This document shows positions 17,487 to 24,804 of a stretch of DNA of 64,000 bases, one piece after another. Each line of letters begins with the position of its first letter. Within the stretch, counting starts at the first letter, position 1. The DNA lies in NCBI RefSeq assembly GCF_003590145.2, contig NZ_CP060436.1, positions 592,001-656,000 of the forward strand, written 5' to 3'. Both the position numbers and the translations under genes were made by a program. Source of the DNA: Pseudooceanicola algae. GTDB lineage: Bacteria; Pseudomonadota; Alphaproteobacteria; Rhodobacterales; Rhodobacteraceae. The notes beneath the pieces were generated by a model. It did no database searches. It was not told where the DNA came from and saw only the letters and a list, made by a program, of their open reading frames with translations.

Positions 17487-18185
17487 CTACCGGGATTGGT
17501 TCTCGCTGGTGATTTGGTGCTGATACTGAGATTGACCGTGCTCGAAGGGCGCCACCAGTTCCGCAGGCCAATGCAGCAGGACACGGGCGGCCCATTTCAG
17601 TTCCACGTCATGCATGTTGGTGGCACCGGGGTTGAGTGAGACCAGGTTGTATAGGCCCGGCTGGCTACCCAGCTTGATCTGCTTGACCCAACCCATGCCA
17701 TTGGCGTCTTCGCAGACGCAGCGGTGGCCGATTGACTCGGCCGGGACGCCGTCCGCTGTTTCGCGGTGATAGAACAGCAGGTCTCCGGCGCTGTACACGG
17801 GTTCCATGCTGTCGCCTTCGATGCGCACGGCGATGACATCTGTTCGCTTGAGGCCGGGTGGCAGGGGCACCTTTGGGCCGCTTCCGTTCGGATAGGCCTC
17901 GAAGACTGGCACTTGGGCGCCAGCCCCCACATTGCCCGCGAGCGACGCGTGTGGCTTTTCGATCCACACTGTCTGGGGATCGCCGACAATCTCTTCGATT
18001 GTAGTCCCGAGTATCGATGCAATTTTCACAGCATTGGAGATCTTGGGGGACTTCACAGATCCATCCAACATCTTCCGGATAGCCGACTTGTCGAGGCCCG
18101 CCTCTGTCGACACAGTGGCGGGCTTCAGGTCGGGTCGCTCCGCGAAAATCGCGCGGAGGCCGATGATGAATGGATCGTCTGACAC
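17487..18185 (-). CDS. LexA/CI-type phage repressor (S24 peptidase)
   Basis: 232 residues. N-terminal helix-turn-helix (ATVSTEAGLDKSAIRKML, about 22-45), an Ala88-Gly89 autocleavage site, and a C-terminal S24 domain with the Ser126 (GDSMEP) and a Lys in VKQIK (168 or 171). Such repressors hold lysogeny and self-cleave on RecA activation. No start has a good ribosome site: GTG 18185 gives the normal domain length, GTG 18209 and ATG 18272 are alternatives, the last running through the operator. A leaderless message is possible. Confidence 0.87.
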   Translation of the reverse strand: MSDDPFIIGLRAIFAERPDLKPATVSTEAGLDKSAIRKMLDGSVKSPKISNAVKIASILGTTIEEIVGDPQTVWIEKPHASLAGNVGAGAQVPVFEAYPNGSGPKVPLPPGLKRTDVIAVRIEGDSMEPVYSAGDLLFYHRETADGVPAESIGHRCVCEDANGMGWVKQIKLGSQPGLYNLVSLNPGATNMHDVELKWAARVLLHWPAELVAPFEHGQSQYQHQITSENQSR

Positions 18186-18221
18186 GGCGCGATACTGCGC
18201 TGAGGGCACAAAATCAGCGAT

Positions 18222-18259
18222 GGGAAAGTAATCCTTGCTAATGTAGGAATAAATTCCTA
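18222..18259. promoter_or_regulatory. Central operator region between repressor and cro-like gene
   Basis: TAGGAATAAATTCCTA at 18244-18259 is a perfect palindrome sharing GGAA-N4-TTCC with the left operators. A weaker half-matching copy, GGGAAAGTAATCCT, is at 18222-18235. The position between the divergent repressor and rightward genes corresponds to the lambda OR region. Confidence 0.65.
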
Positions 18260-18270
18260 TCAGTGGTGCC

Positions 18271-18498
18271 ATGCAAATCATTCCCACCACCGAAGCTCTT
18301 GTTTCCGAAGTCGAGGCCTGCGCGGCACGGCTCGATGTTGCGCCCCAGAAGATCCTGCGCGACGGGATCGGTGCTGGCTGGGGTGCCTGGGATGCCTGGA
18401 AGTCTGGCAAGTCGAGTCCGACCCTGCGGGTTGTCGATCGGTTGCGGGCTCATATGGCCATTGCGATGGCTGAGAAAACCGAAAGGGACGCGGCATGA
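18271..18498 (+). CDS. Cro-like / YdaS-type regulator candidate
   Basis: 75 residues, first gene of the rightward early operon, opposite the repressor. Contains ARLDVAPQKILRDGIG and WKSGKSSPTLRVVDRL, an arrangement like small phage helix-turn-helix regulators. The start lies 12 bases past the palindrome, so it is under direct repressor control. Role inferred mainly from position. Confidence 0.6.
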   Translation: MQIIPTTEALVSEVEACAARLDVAPQKILRDGIGAGWGAWDAWKSGKSSPTLRVVDRLRAHMAIAMAEKTERDAA

Positions 18499-18860
18499 CC
18501 ACCGCGCCCCATCCAGACCTTTCCACTGCAACTGCATCACCATTCGTCCACTCACAGGATGAACATGGAGACGGCATGCGGAAAAATCTTTCACAAAATG
18601 CATCCCGGCGGGATTTTTCGACCGGGGATCACCAGTGCCGGTCGCGGCGCTGGTTCGCGGCGCTGCTGTGGCTGGCTTTTCCCGGCGCGTCCGAGCGTGA
18701 CGTGGCGCGGCGAGCCTCGGGGGTTCTGGAGGTCTCCGAACGGCAGGTGATCAATTGGCTGCGCTGCGAGAACGACGCGGCCCTACGCTATGTGACAGCG
18801 GTCATGGTGCTGGCGGGGGTGCTGTGCGCCCTGGAACCGATCCGGGGGAGGGGGGAGTGA
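18495..18860 (+). CDS. Hypothetical phage protein with helix-turn-helix-like segment
   Basis: 121 residues; start overlaps the upstream stop (ATGA). The segment FPGASERDVARRASGVLEVSERQVINWL (about 65-92) resembles a helix-turn-helix, followed by a hydrophobic stretch. Not recognised otherwise. The first 45 residues have low complexity, so the true start could be further in. Confidence 0.55.
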   Translation: MTTAPHPDLSTATASPFVHSQDEHGDGMRKNLSQNASRRDFSTGDHQCRSRRWFAALLWLAFPGASERDVARRASGVLEVSERQVINWLRCENDAALRYVTAVMVLAGVLCALEPIRGRGE

Positions 18861-19015
18861 TGCTGAAGCGCTTGGGAATGGAGATCGCGGGTCACTGGTT
18901 CGACATCTGGTCTGCGCGGGCGGGGCGCATCGCGTCGGGCTGGTCCCGGCGCAGCCGTCGCTGGGCGAAAAAGTCGGAAAAATTTTTCCACAAGGCGAGC
19001 GGGGGGCGGCGGTGA
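18860..19015 (+). CDS. Small basic phage protein
   Basis: 51 residues, very rich in Arg, Lys and Trp (WSRRSRRWAKKSEKFFHK). Start ATG at 18860 shares one base with the upstream stop, and its stop overlaps the next start. No homologue recognised; coupling to its neighbours is the main support. Confidence 0.5.
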   Translation: MLKRLGMEIAGHWFDIWSARAGRIASGWSRRSRRWAKKSEKFFHKASGGRR

Positions 19016-19269
19016 TGACATGGGATAGTCCCGAGTTTTGGTGGGCTGTGGTCAGAAGCGGCGCCCCCGCTGACTTCATACAGTGGGGGTTTATTGTCTA
19101 TTTGATCTGTCGTGTGAGAGCGCTGAAATCGGACGCAGACAATATCCGCGGGGCGGTCGCAGGGAAGCTGCAAGTAACCATGGTCCCTGCGGACCCGTTC
19201 GATGCATCTGCGGTCTGTGGAAAATCGGCTGGAGCGCTGGCCTCATTCCTCAGGAACGGGAGGCACTAG
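19012..19269 (+). CDS. Hypothetical phage protein with possible membrane segment
   Basis: 85 residues. ADFIQWGFIVYLICRV (about 20-36) could be one short membrane span. Overlaps the preceding gene by four bases, and its 3-prime end overlaps a convergent gene by 27 bases. Function unknown. Confidence 0.5.
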   Translation: MMTWDSPEFWWAVVRSGAPADFIQWGFIVYLICRVRALKSDADNIRGAVAGKLQVTMVPADPFDASAVCGKSAGALASFLRNGRH

Positions 19270-19554
19270 GCGCAAATGTCCTCCACTTTCACCTCGCGCT
19301 ACGGGTTCAAGCAGGCTGACAAGGCTGGCAAGGGACTGACGGGCATAGCTGCCTTCGTCCTGCCGAGTCACGGCAGTATTGAGATCCGCCATGATCGCCT
19401 CGCGCATTTCGGGTGTGGAGACGGCGAGGACGCCGACAAGGGCGGTATAGTTGATCTGATGCTGAGCACGCAAAGCAAGGTTCAATTCGACGACTTGCTT
19501 ATTGAGATAGGTAATGGCCTCAGCGTGCGTCATTTCAACCGTTGGTGTCGCCAT
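19243..19554 (-). CDS. Hypothetical phage protein, coiled-coil-like
   Basis: 103 residues. The ATG at 19554 is preceded by AGGAACATTCC. N-terminal half is helical with heptad-like hydrophobics (AITYLNKQVVELNLALRAQ). It is the only minus-strand gene within the rightward early block and overlaps the end of the previous gene tail to tail, so it may be expressed separately, for example in the lysogen. Confidence 0.6.
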   Translation of the reverse strand: MATPTVEMTHAEAITYLNKQVVELNLALRAQHQINYTALVGVLAVSTPEMREAIMADLNTAVTRQDEGSYARQSLASLVSLLEPVARGESGGHLRLVPPVPEE

Positions 19555-19988
19555 TGGAATGTTCCTTTCCTGGTGGCGCGTGTTTCTGGCGAGGTTGAGC
19601 TTAAGCCCGAAACGCAGGTGAACCGCGCTTCTCACAGCGGCGCGGCTTCGCTCACTGGGCGGGCGTTGGAGCGTCCGCCCAGGCAAGCATCCAAGCTGCT
19701 GTACTATGTGACCTTAAGTCAAGAAGGCTCCTACAGCGTCCTTATCCAATCCCCATCCGGGCCGAGCGCCCGGCGAGCAGTCCCGTGCCAGAGGCGGCGC
19801 GGGCAGCAGGCGCGGGGGGCCATCCTCCTCCCGGTTCCTCGCGCCACCAATTCAGAACAGCCCGGGCAGACGACAGCCGCACCGCAGGATCGCGTGGCCG
19901 CCTGGGCAATGTGCGATCCTGACGCCTCCCTGTCGACTTGGGGCGCATCCCGCGTGGTGCGCCCCCTTTTCGTGCGGGTGCGGGCATA
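19555..19988. other. Intergenic region before the second rightward early block
   Basis: 434 bases without a convincing gene. It includes the leader of the minus-strand gene and a GC-rich stretch. A stem GGGGCGCA/TGCGCCCC (19940-19947 with 19958-19965) followed by CCTTTT on the plus strand could be a terminator or an antitermination point. Confidence 0.5.
19940..19970 (+). terminator. Possible terminator or attenuator
   Basis: 8-bp perfect stem with a ten-base loop and a four-T tail. It lies 20 bases before the next gene, where lambda-like phages often place antitermination-controlled terminators. Confidence 0.4.
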
Positions 19989-20405
19989 ATGGAAATTCGG
20001 AAAGACCAGATGCGGCGACCGTCAACGGCTGTTTGTCGGGGTGGCCAATCCGATCCCATGAGGGCCCGGCGGTGTCAGAACCTTTGGGCTGCGGTTTTCT
20101 CCGAATGTGTGATCTCGGTCCTGAAGGGGTATTCGGTAACGACCCAGCCGGGCAAAAGCAGCGGCGTGCGCGCGGTTGAAGAGAGCTGGATCGGCTCCGG
20201 AGATTTCCATGAAGTGGCGTCTTTGGCCGGCATGGATGGAGCTTGGATCCATGAGGCCATCCAGAAGGCCCGGCGGACCCCGGGCGGTATTGCTGAAATC
20301 CTGCAGAGGTGGGTGGAAGCCTCGCCCGGCGGGCGGTTTGCAGTGCAGCATTGGGATGCTCAGCCCCAACCCGGCCCCGTACCATCGGAGGTCGATCATG
20401 GATGA
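19989..20405 (+). CDS. Conserved prophage early protein
   Basis: 138 residues. LWAAVFSECVISVLKGY and VRAVEESWIGSGDFHEVASLAGMDGAWIHEAI resemble a family of small early proteins in rhodobacterial prophages, in which a Trp-Ile/Val-Gly-Ser-x-Asp-Phe motif precedes a short helix pair. Biochemical role unknown. Ends eight bases inside the next gene. The ATG at 19989 is not preceded by a strong ribosome site. Confidence 0.55.
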   Translation: MEIRKDQMRRPSTAVCRGGQSDPMRARRCQNLWAAVFSECVISVLKGYSVTTQPGKSSGVRAVEESWIGSGDFHEVASLAGMDGAWIHEAIQKARRTPGGIAEILQRWVEASPGGRFAVQHWDAQPQPGPVPSEVDHG

Positions 20406-20946
20406 AATCTGCTCAGAAGAGCGCGCCCTGATCGAAGATCATCTGCGCGAGCGTGGAGTAACGCGGGTGGGGCCCGGCGTCACCGCTGCGGGCTTTGATT
20501 ATGTTTGGGATGGCCAGCGCTTGATCAGCGCCGATCCGCGCAATCGGGGCTGGGGTAGCGCCGGCGGGCGGCCTGGCTCGGTTCGCCAGCCGGCGCGTGG
20601 CCAGTATCGCAGCGAAGAAGACATCCTGAAGGACAAGGAGATCGCGCAGGCGATCCGGGACGGGCTCAGCGGCAAGCAGATCGCGCATCAGCTTGATACC
20701 AGCGCCGCCCGCGTGCGCCGTATCGCAAGGCGGCATGGGCTGAAGCAGGAGCGCGGCGAAAGCGGCATGAAGGGGGCTGAGCTTCCCCTGGATGAGGCGG
20801 TGACCGCGCGGATCCTGCCCTTTGTCGATGGCCAGAGAAGTGTGACGCAGATCGCCCGGTTGTCTGGCTGCACGATCCGGACTGTCCGCCTTCGTCAAAA
20901 GCGCCTTGGCCTCGACATTCCGGACAAGCGGAGTGCGAGGGCGTGA
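20398..20946 (+). CDS. Phage DNA-binding protein with two helix-turn-helix-like regions
   Basis: 182 residues. KEIAQAIRDGLSGKQIAHQLDTSAARVRRIARRHGL (about 82-118) is a good helix-turn-helix, and SVTQIARLSGCTIRTVRLRQKRLG (about 150-174) a second. The pattern suggests a GcrA-like or sigma-like regulator of early or late genes. Start at 20398 follows ATCGGAGGTCG and overlaps the upstream gene. A regulatory role is inferred. Confidence 0.65.
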   Translation: MDEICSEERALIEDHLRERGVTRVGPGVTAAGFDYVWDGQRLISADPRNRGWGSAGGRPGSVRQPARGQYRSEEDILKDKEIAQAIRDGLSGKQIAHQLDTSAARVRRIARRHGLKQERGESGMKGAELPLDEAVTARILPFVDGQRSVTQIARLSGCTIRTVRLRQKRLGLDIPDKRSARA

Positions 20947-21188
20947 CGGTGGCGCGGGTTGAAGTTGTCGAGCGCCACGAGCTGCCCTTCGGGCATCTGG
21001 TGTCGGTTCTGACGGTCAGCGCCTGTGGCGCGCGGCAGTGGGGATTGCGGGCGGATGGTCTGTCGAAAGACGGCAGCCGGCCACAATCGACGCTGATCGC
21101 AAGCGGCTTCATCGACGCGGATTTGCCTGTCCAGCTTCGCGCCCTGGCGGATGCCCTAGAGGCGCTTGGGGGTGGCCATGAAGCCTGA
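20943..21188 (+). CDS. Small hypothetical phage protein
   Basis: 81 residues from a GTG that overlaps the upstream stop (GTGA). Begins VARVEVVERHELPFGHLVSVLTVSACG, a beta-rich opening; no domain recognised. Belongs to a run of tightly overlapping early genes. Confidence 0.5.
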   Translation: MTVARVEVVERHELPFGHLVSVLTVSACGARQWGLRADGLSKDGSRPQSTLIASGFIDADLPVQLRALADALEALGGGHEA

Positions 21189-21405
21189 CCCGATTCAGCA
21201 CATGCGCAGCGCGGTGATCATGCCGGGGTCTGACGTCTACGCCCTTTGCCGTCGCCTGTCTCGGGGTGGGTGCGGGTGCGCGGGGCGGGCTGGGCATCAC
21301 TGCGCCGGCTTGCGCGAGCTGCTGGCGCTGCATGGCAGTGTCGATGCCGCCCATCAGGCGGAACTGGCGCGAATGGAGCAAGTCGCGCGAGACGCGCGCT
21401 GCTGA
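21178..21405 (+). CDS. Small Cys-rich phage protein
   Basis: 75 residues. SRGGCGCAGRAGHHC contains three Cys and a His pair that could bind zinc. Overlaps the previous gene by 11 bases. Function unknown. Confidence 0.5.
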   Translation: MKPDPIQHMRSAVIMPGSDVYALCRRLSRGGCGCAGRAGHHCAGLRELLALHGSVDAAHQAELARMEQVARDARC

Positions 21406-21455
21406 AGAACGAAGAAGCTGATCGGCACAAGCCGGCGTCAAGAAAGGGAAGCACG

Positions 21456-22130
21456 TTGAGCCAAGAACAGGATGAGACCGAACTGATCGCCGATTTCTGG
21501 TGGTATCCCTTGAGCTGGGGCGACACCCTGTCGAACCACGACTGGATCCCGCTCTACATCAACCGCCTGCTGACTTCGAACTTCGTGGCCTATGCCGTGG
21601 CCGAAGGGCGACGTGCAGACATCGGGACCGCGCTGATCCTGTGGAGCGAAAGCTTCAAGCAGGACCCGGCGGGCACCTTGCCCGATGATGACGTCCAGCT
21701 TGCGCAAATTGCCCGTTTTGGCGCGGACTTGCAGGGCTGGCGCGAAGCGCGGGCGGGTGTCCTTCACGGGTGGCAATCCGTCACGATCGAAGAGGACGCG
21801 GTGCCGGGTCGCCGCCGCGGCGGGCGGCTCGGGCACCCGGTGATCGCGGAAATCGCAGCGGACATGCATCAGCGGAAAGCCGGGCGGGACCAGGCGCGAG
21901 AGGCTGGCCGGTCGGCCACGTTGCGCAGCCGCGTCCGAAAGAAGCTGGCGGCCATGCGCGTGCCCAAGGCCCTGCGCGAGTCCGATCAGGTTGTGCATGC
22001 CGTGGCGGGTTTCCTTGAGAAAAGCAGGCTCTACTGCACCGAGGAGAACGTGCGGGTGGCGCTGGAAGAGGCAGTGGGTCTTGCCCCGAACGTGCATCAT
22101 CTGGGGGCAAGAGGCGGCTCGGTGGAGTAA
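21456..22130 (+). CDS. DUF1376 domain phage replication-associated protein
   Basis: 224 residues from a TTG at 21456 that has AAAGGGAAGCACG before it. WWYPLSWGDTLSNHDWIPLYINRLL and TLPDDDVQLAQIARFG match the DUF1376 domain, common in phage replication regions beside or fused to helicase-loader-like parts. The C-terminal half is basic and helical (ATLRSRVRKKLAAMRVPKAL). Loader function is likely but not shown. Followed by a terminator at 22193-22216. Confidence 0.72.
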   Translation: MSQEQDETELIADFWWYPLSWGDTLSNHDWIPLYINRLLTSNFVAYAVAEGRRADIGTALILWSESFKQDPAGTLPDDDVQLAQIARFGADLQGWREARAGVLHGWQSVTIEEDAVPGRRRGGRLGHPVIAEIAADMHQRKAGRDQAREAGRSATLRSRVRKKLAAMRVPKALRESDQVVHAVAGFLEKSRLYCTEENVRVALEEAVGLAPNVHHLGARGGSVE

Positions 22131-22150
22131 CGCAGGAAGTGTGATCGAAG

Positions 22151-22173
22151 TGTAATCCGCTGTCATGATTACA
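22151..22173. promoter_or_regulatory. Inverted repeat TGTAATC-N9-GATTACA
   Basis: A perfect 7-bp inverted repeat, with the word GATTACA almost repeated at 22199-22205 within the terminator loop. It is unlike the GGGAA-N4-TTCCC operators, so it may be a site for a second regulator or for replication. Confidence 0.4.
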
Positions 22174-22192
22174 GTCATATGGCAGTCATGTT

Positions 22193-22216
22193 GCAGGTGA
22201 TTACACCTGCTTTTTT
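22193..22216 (+). terminator. Rho-independent terminator after the DUF1376 gene
   Basis: GCAGGT-GATTAC-ACCTGC followed by six T residues. Confidence 0.75.
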
Positions 22217-22364
22217 CAGCGTCCGAGGTGTCATTGCCCTACAGGACAAGAAAAGAAAAAACAGGAAAACACAAAACACCCTTCCTGCACCGAGCGCGCC
22301 CCGAACAACGAACCATGGTGCCGGGTGGAACCGGCATGCAGAGGCTGAGAAAAGGGTGAAAGCC

Positions 22365-22955
22365 ATGAGCGAAGAGCAGAAGACCGAAACGAAGCGCGGG
22401 CGGGTCCGCAGGCTGCTGCTGACACCGCTGGCCGAGATGGGCTTTCGGTGGAAGAAGGGCGTTTCCCCTGAGGACGGCCAGCGCCGCCTAGACCGGGTGG
22501 CCGATGACCTGGCCTATCTGACCGATGGCAACCTCGACCGGCTGTTCCTGTCATTGCAGGACAAGGGCGAGGGCTCGGCGCGTTGCTTCTGGCCGGTCCA
22601 CGCGACATTCGTGGCCTACGCGCAGCTGGCGCAGCCGCGCCCGCTTGAGGAAATGCCGGGGCTGGCGAGCTGGTTTGCCAGCAAGGCGGGGCAAAGGGCG
22701 CAGGCCGAGGATTGCCTGGTGGCACATCTGCGGTTCTGGATGGCAAAGCGCCGTCCGCCGATGAACGATGCCGAGCATCGCCGGGTCGCCGAGCGCGCGT
22801 CCGAAATGCGCGACCGCGTGATCCGCCTTCAGGACAAGATCGATCGGGGCTGGCTCATTTCGGAGGCGGATGAAGCCTGGCTCGATGCCTATCGGCGCGA
22901 CCTTCAAAGGGCGACCGCCTTGGTCGACCTGAGCGGGCAGGGGGATGCGGCATGA
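22365..22955 (+). CDS. Hypothetical phage protein
   Basis: 196 residues; start supported by AAAGGGTGAAAGCC. Long helical, charged protein (DGQRRLDRVADDLAYLTDGNLDRLF, later RRVAERASEMRDRVIRLQDKI). No domain recognised. Its stop overlaps the next gene (ATGA). Confidence 0.6.
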   Translation: MSEEQKTETKRGRVRRLLLTPLAEMGFRWKKGVSPEDGQRRLDRVADDLAYLTDGNLDRLFLSLQDKGEGSARCFWPVHATFVAYAQLAQPRPLEEMPGLASWFASKAGQRAQAEDCLVAHLRFWMAKRRPPMNDAEHRRVAERASEMRDRVIRLQDKIDRGWLISEADEAWLDAYRRDLQRATALVDLSGQGDAA

Positions 22956-23608
22956 TGGTTCAGCGATCCTTCCCCTCGCTGCATGTCGTGGCGGCCAAGC
23001 GCGAGGTCTCGATCCTCCATCTGATCGAATGGGCCTTCCAGCGTGAGTTCGCCTCGATCGAGTTCGACGATGTCATGGCTAGCATGCCGGGGCAGGCCCC
23101 GGCCTTCGGCATGGAGTACGTGATGATCGAGCGCGCCCGGCTCGGCTGCCGTGTCGATGGGGGTGGCCGCTCGGATCCCCATCCAGACGCAGACGCCGTC
23201 GCTGCGGCGCTGGCGGTTCTGCCGGAAGGCTGCGGGGGCCGGCAAATGGCCGTGACGATTGCGGAACTGGCTCGCCTGGGCACGATGCCCGATTGGGGCA
23301 AGGGTTTGAAGACCAGATGCGTTCCGGTCGGGTGGCAGTCCTGCAAGCACGGCATGTTCGCCAAGACTGAACGGGTGAACGATGTCCGGTACTTCTACCG
23401 TGGCAGGTGGCGCGAAGTGGAATCGCGGATGTGCCCGGTGATCATCGTGGACGATGCCCGGCGGCTCGCGTCCTTGCGGCGTCGGTATCTTCTTTGGTGG
23501 GGTGCGCTGCTGGATCTCCGCGAAAGCTTTCGTCTTTACGGTGGGTTGACCTCCCATTCGGTGACGCTCGACATGCCGCCACGGCGACCTTGGGAAAATA
23601 CTGCTTGA
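22952..23608 (+). CDS. Conserved prophage protein of unknown role
   Basis: 218 residues. Contains VMIERARLGCRVDGGG, the core DPHPDADAVAAALAVLP and SLRRRYLLWWGALLDLRESF. Proteins of this size and place (last gene before HNH and terminase) occur in many rhodobacterial prophages; a late-gene regulator is possible by position, but nothing in the sequence proves it. Followed by TTGACG and TTGACA words (23606-23632) that may start late transcription. Confidence 0.55.
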   Translation: MMVQRSFPSLHVVAAKREVSILHLIEWAFQREFASIEFDDVMASMPGQAPAFGMEYVMIERARLGCRVDGGGRSDPHPDADAVAAALAVLPEGCGGRQMAVTIAELARLGTMPDWGKGLKTRCVPVGWQSCKHGMFAKTERVNDVRYFYRGRWREVESRMCPVIIVDDARRLASLRRRYLLWWGALLDLRESFRLYGGLTSHSVTLDMPPRRPWENTA

Positions 23609-23715
23609 CGAGAATGTCAGTGCATTGACATATTGCCCTCGATCGAACTGCGCCCGGAGTGGATGAACCCACTGCCGGGCGTTTTCATGTTCGGGGCCTG
23701 ACGGAGTGGGATTGC

Positions 23716-24111
23716 ATGCCGACAATGCCGGGAACCTTCAGGCCAACCCACAGTCCGGATAGAAAGGCGCGCGTGAAAGAGTATGAGGCGCGTCGCGGGT
23801 CTGCCCGAGAGCGGGGGTACTCGACGCGGTGGGATCGGGCGAGCAAGACGTTCCTGCAGCGTAACCCGGTGTGTCCTGCGTGTGAGGCGGCTGGGCTTCT
23901 CGAGAACTCTCGAGTGACAGATCATATCGTTCCACACAAAGGGGATCAGCGCCTGTTCTGGGACAAGAACAACTGGCAGCCGTGCTGTGCCTGGCATCAC
24001 GATGTGGTCAAGCAGGCTTTAGAGCGTGCATTCGAGGCAGGCAAGGTCGAGGCGACGGATCTGGTTTTGACAAGCGCCCGTGCGTTGGCGTTGGCGGCTC
24101 TCCACCGCTGA
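23716..24111 (+). CDS. HNH endonuclease
   Basis: 131 residues. CPACEAAG supplies a Cys pair, then VTDHIVPHKGD and NWQPCCAWHHDVVKQ complete the HNH site. HNH proteins encoded just before TerS and TerL are packaging accessory nucleases that stimulate terminase cutting in HK97-like phages. The ATG at 23716 removes a 19-residue extension. Confidence 0.88.
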   Translation: MPTMPGTFRPTHSPDRKARVKEYEARRGSARERGYSTRWDRASKTFLQRNPVCPACEAAGLLENSRVTDHIVPHKGDQRLFWDKNNWQPCCAWHHDVVKQALERAFEAGKVEATDLVLTSARALALAALHR

Positions 24112-24245
24112 GGCGGGGGGGGGGGTGGGTTAATCCCTGAAAGCCCGACGATCCGGGACCGGCGCATAAGGAAACAAAAATTCGCGCGGGTTTCCGGGAA
24201 ACTTTTTTTTGAGATGGTCCGATCGGGCTGGGAAGGGAGATCGCA

Positions 24246-24803
24246 ATGGCTGGTGGGCGTAGGGGTCCCGCGCCGGAACCTGCGGCCGTGAAAAAGGCCA
24301 AGGGCAATTCGGGGCACCGACCGATCAAAACAGCGGACATCGAGGCTGAAGCGCACGCAGCGGCCAAGCTCGGCGAGACGGGCAGCACCGAGATCCAGCC
24401 GCCGGATTGGCTGAACGCTGATGGCCGGAAGGTTTGGGCGGAACTGGCCCCCAGGCTGTCGGCCATGAAGATCCTGCAAGTCATCGATGCCCATACTTTC
24501 GCGCGCTATTGTCAGGTCTTCGGTCGTTGGGTGCAGCTAGAGAAGGTTTTGAACGATGAAGGCACGACCTATGAAAGCGAAAGTCCGCACGGCAGCTACG
24601 TGCGCTCGCACCCGGCCTTCATGCAGGCGGATCGGCTGAACCGGTCCCTGATCCAGATGGAATCGGGCTTTGGTCTGAACCCTGCTGATCGTCAGCGCCT
24701 CTTCGCGGCACGCGCAGCAGCAGCGAATACGCCCGGCCTGTTCGATCCTGGCGTTTCAGGGGAAAAGAAGGACAAGACGGGCGCGATTGGCGTCCTGAAC
24801 TGA
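24246..24803 (+). CDS. Terminase small subunit (P27 family)
   Basis: 185 residues. N-terminal GRRGPAPEPAAVKKAKGNSGHRP and the central PPDWLNADGRKVWAELAPRL are typical of P27-type small terminases, which recognise phage DNA and start packaging. Directly followed by the large subunit (one base between). The 134 bases before it contain a G run and no gene. Confidence 0.9.
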   Translation: MAGGRRGPAPEPAAVKKAKGNSGHRPIKTADIEAEAHAAAKLGETGSTEIQPPDWLNADGRKVWAELAPRLSAMKILQVIDAHTFARYCQVFGRWVQLEKVLNDEGTTYESESPHGSYVRSHPAFMQADRLNRSLIQMESGFGLNPADRQRLFAARAAAANTPGLFDPGVSGEKKDKTGAIGVLN

Positions 24804-24804
24804 C

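Noticed and set aside
18577-18990. GGAAAAATCTTTCACAA and GGAAAAATTTTTCCACAA as DnaA boxes or a phage origin
   Set aside because: Only two copies 400 bases apart, each within a coding frame, and a weak match to the DnaA consensus.
24112-24245. G run and A/T tract before TerS as a cos site
   Set aside because: The position is suitable, but no cohesive-end or terminase-binding pattern could be shown.
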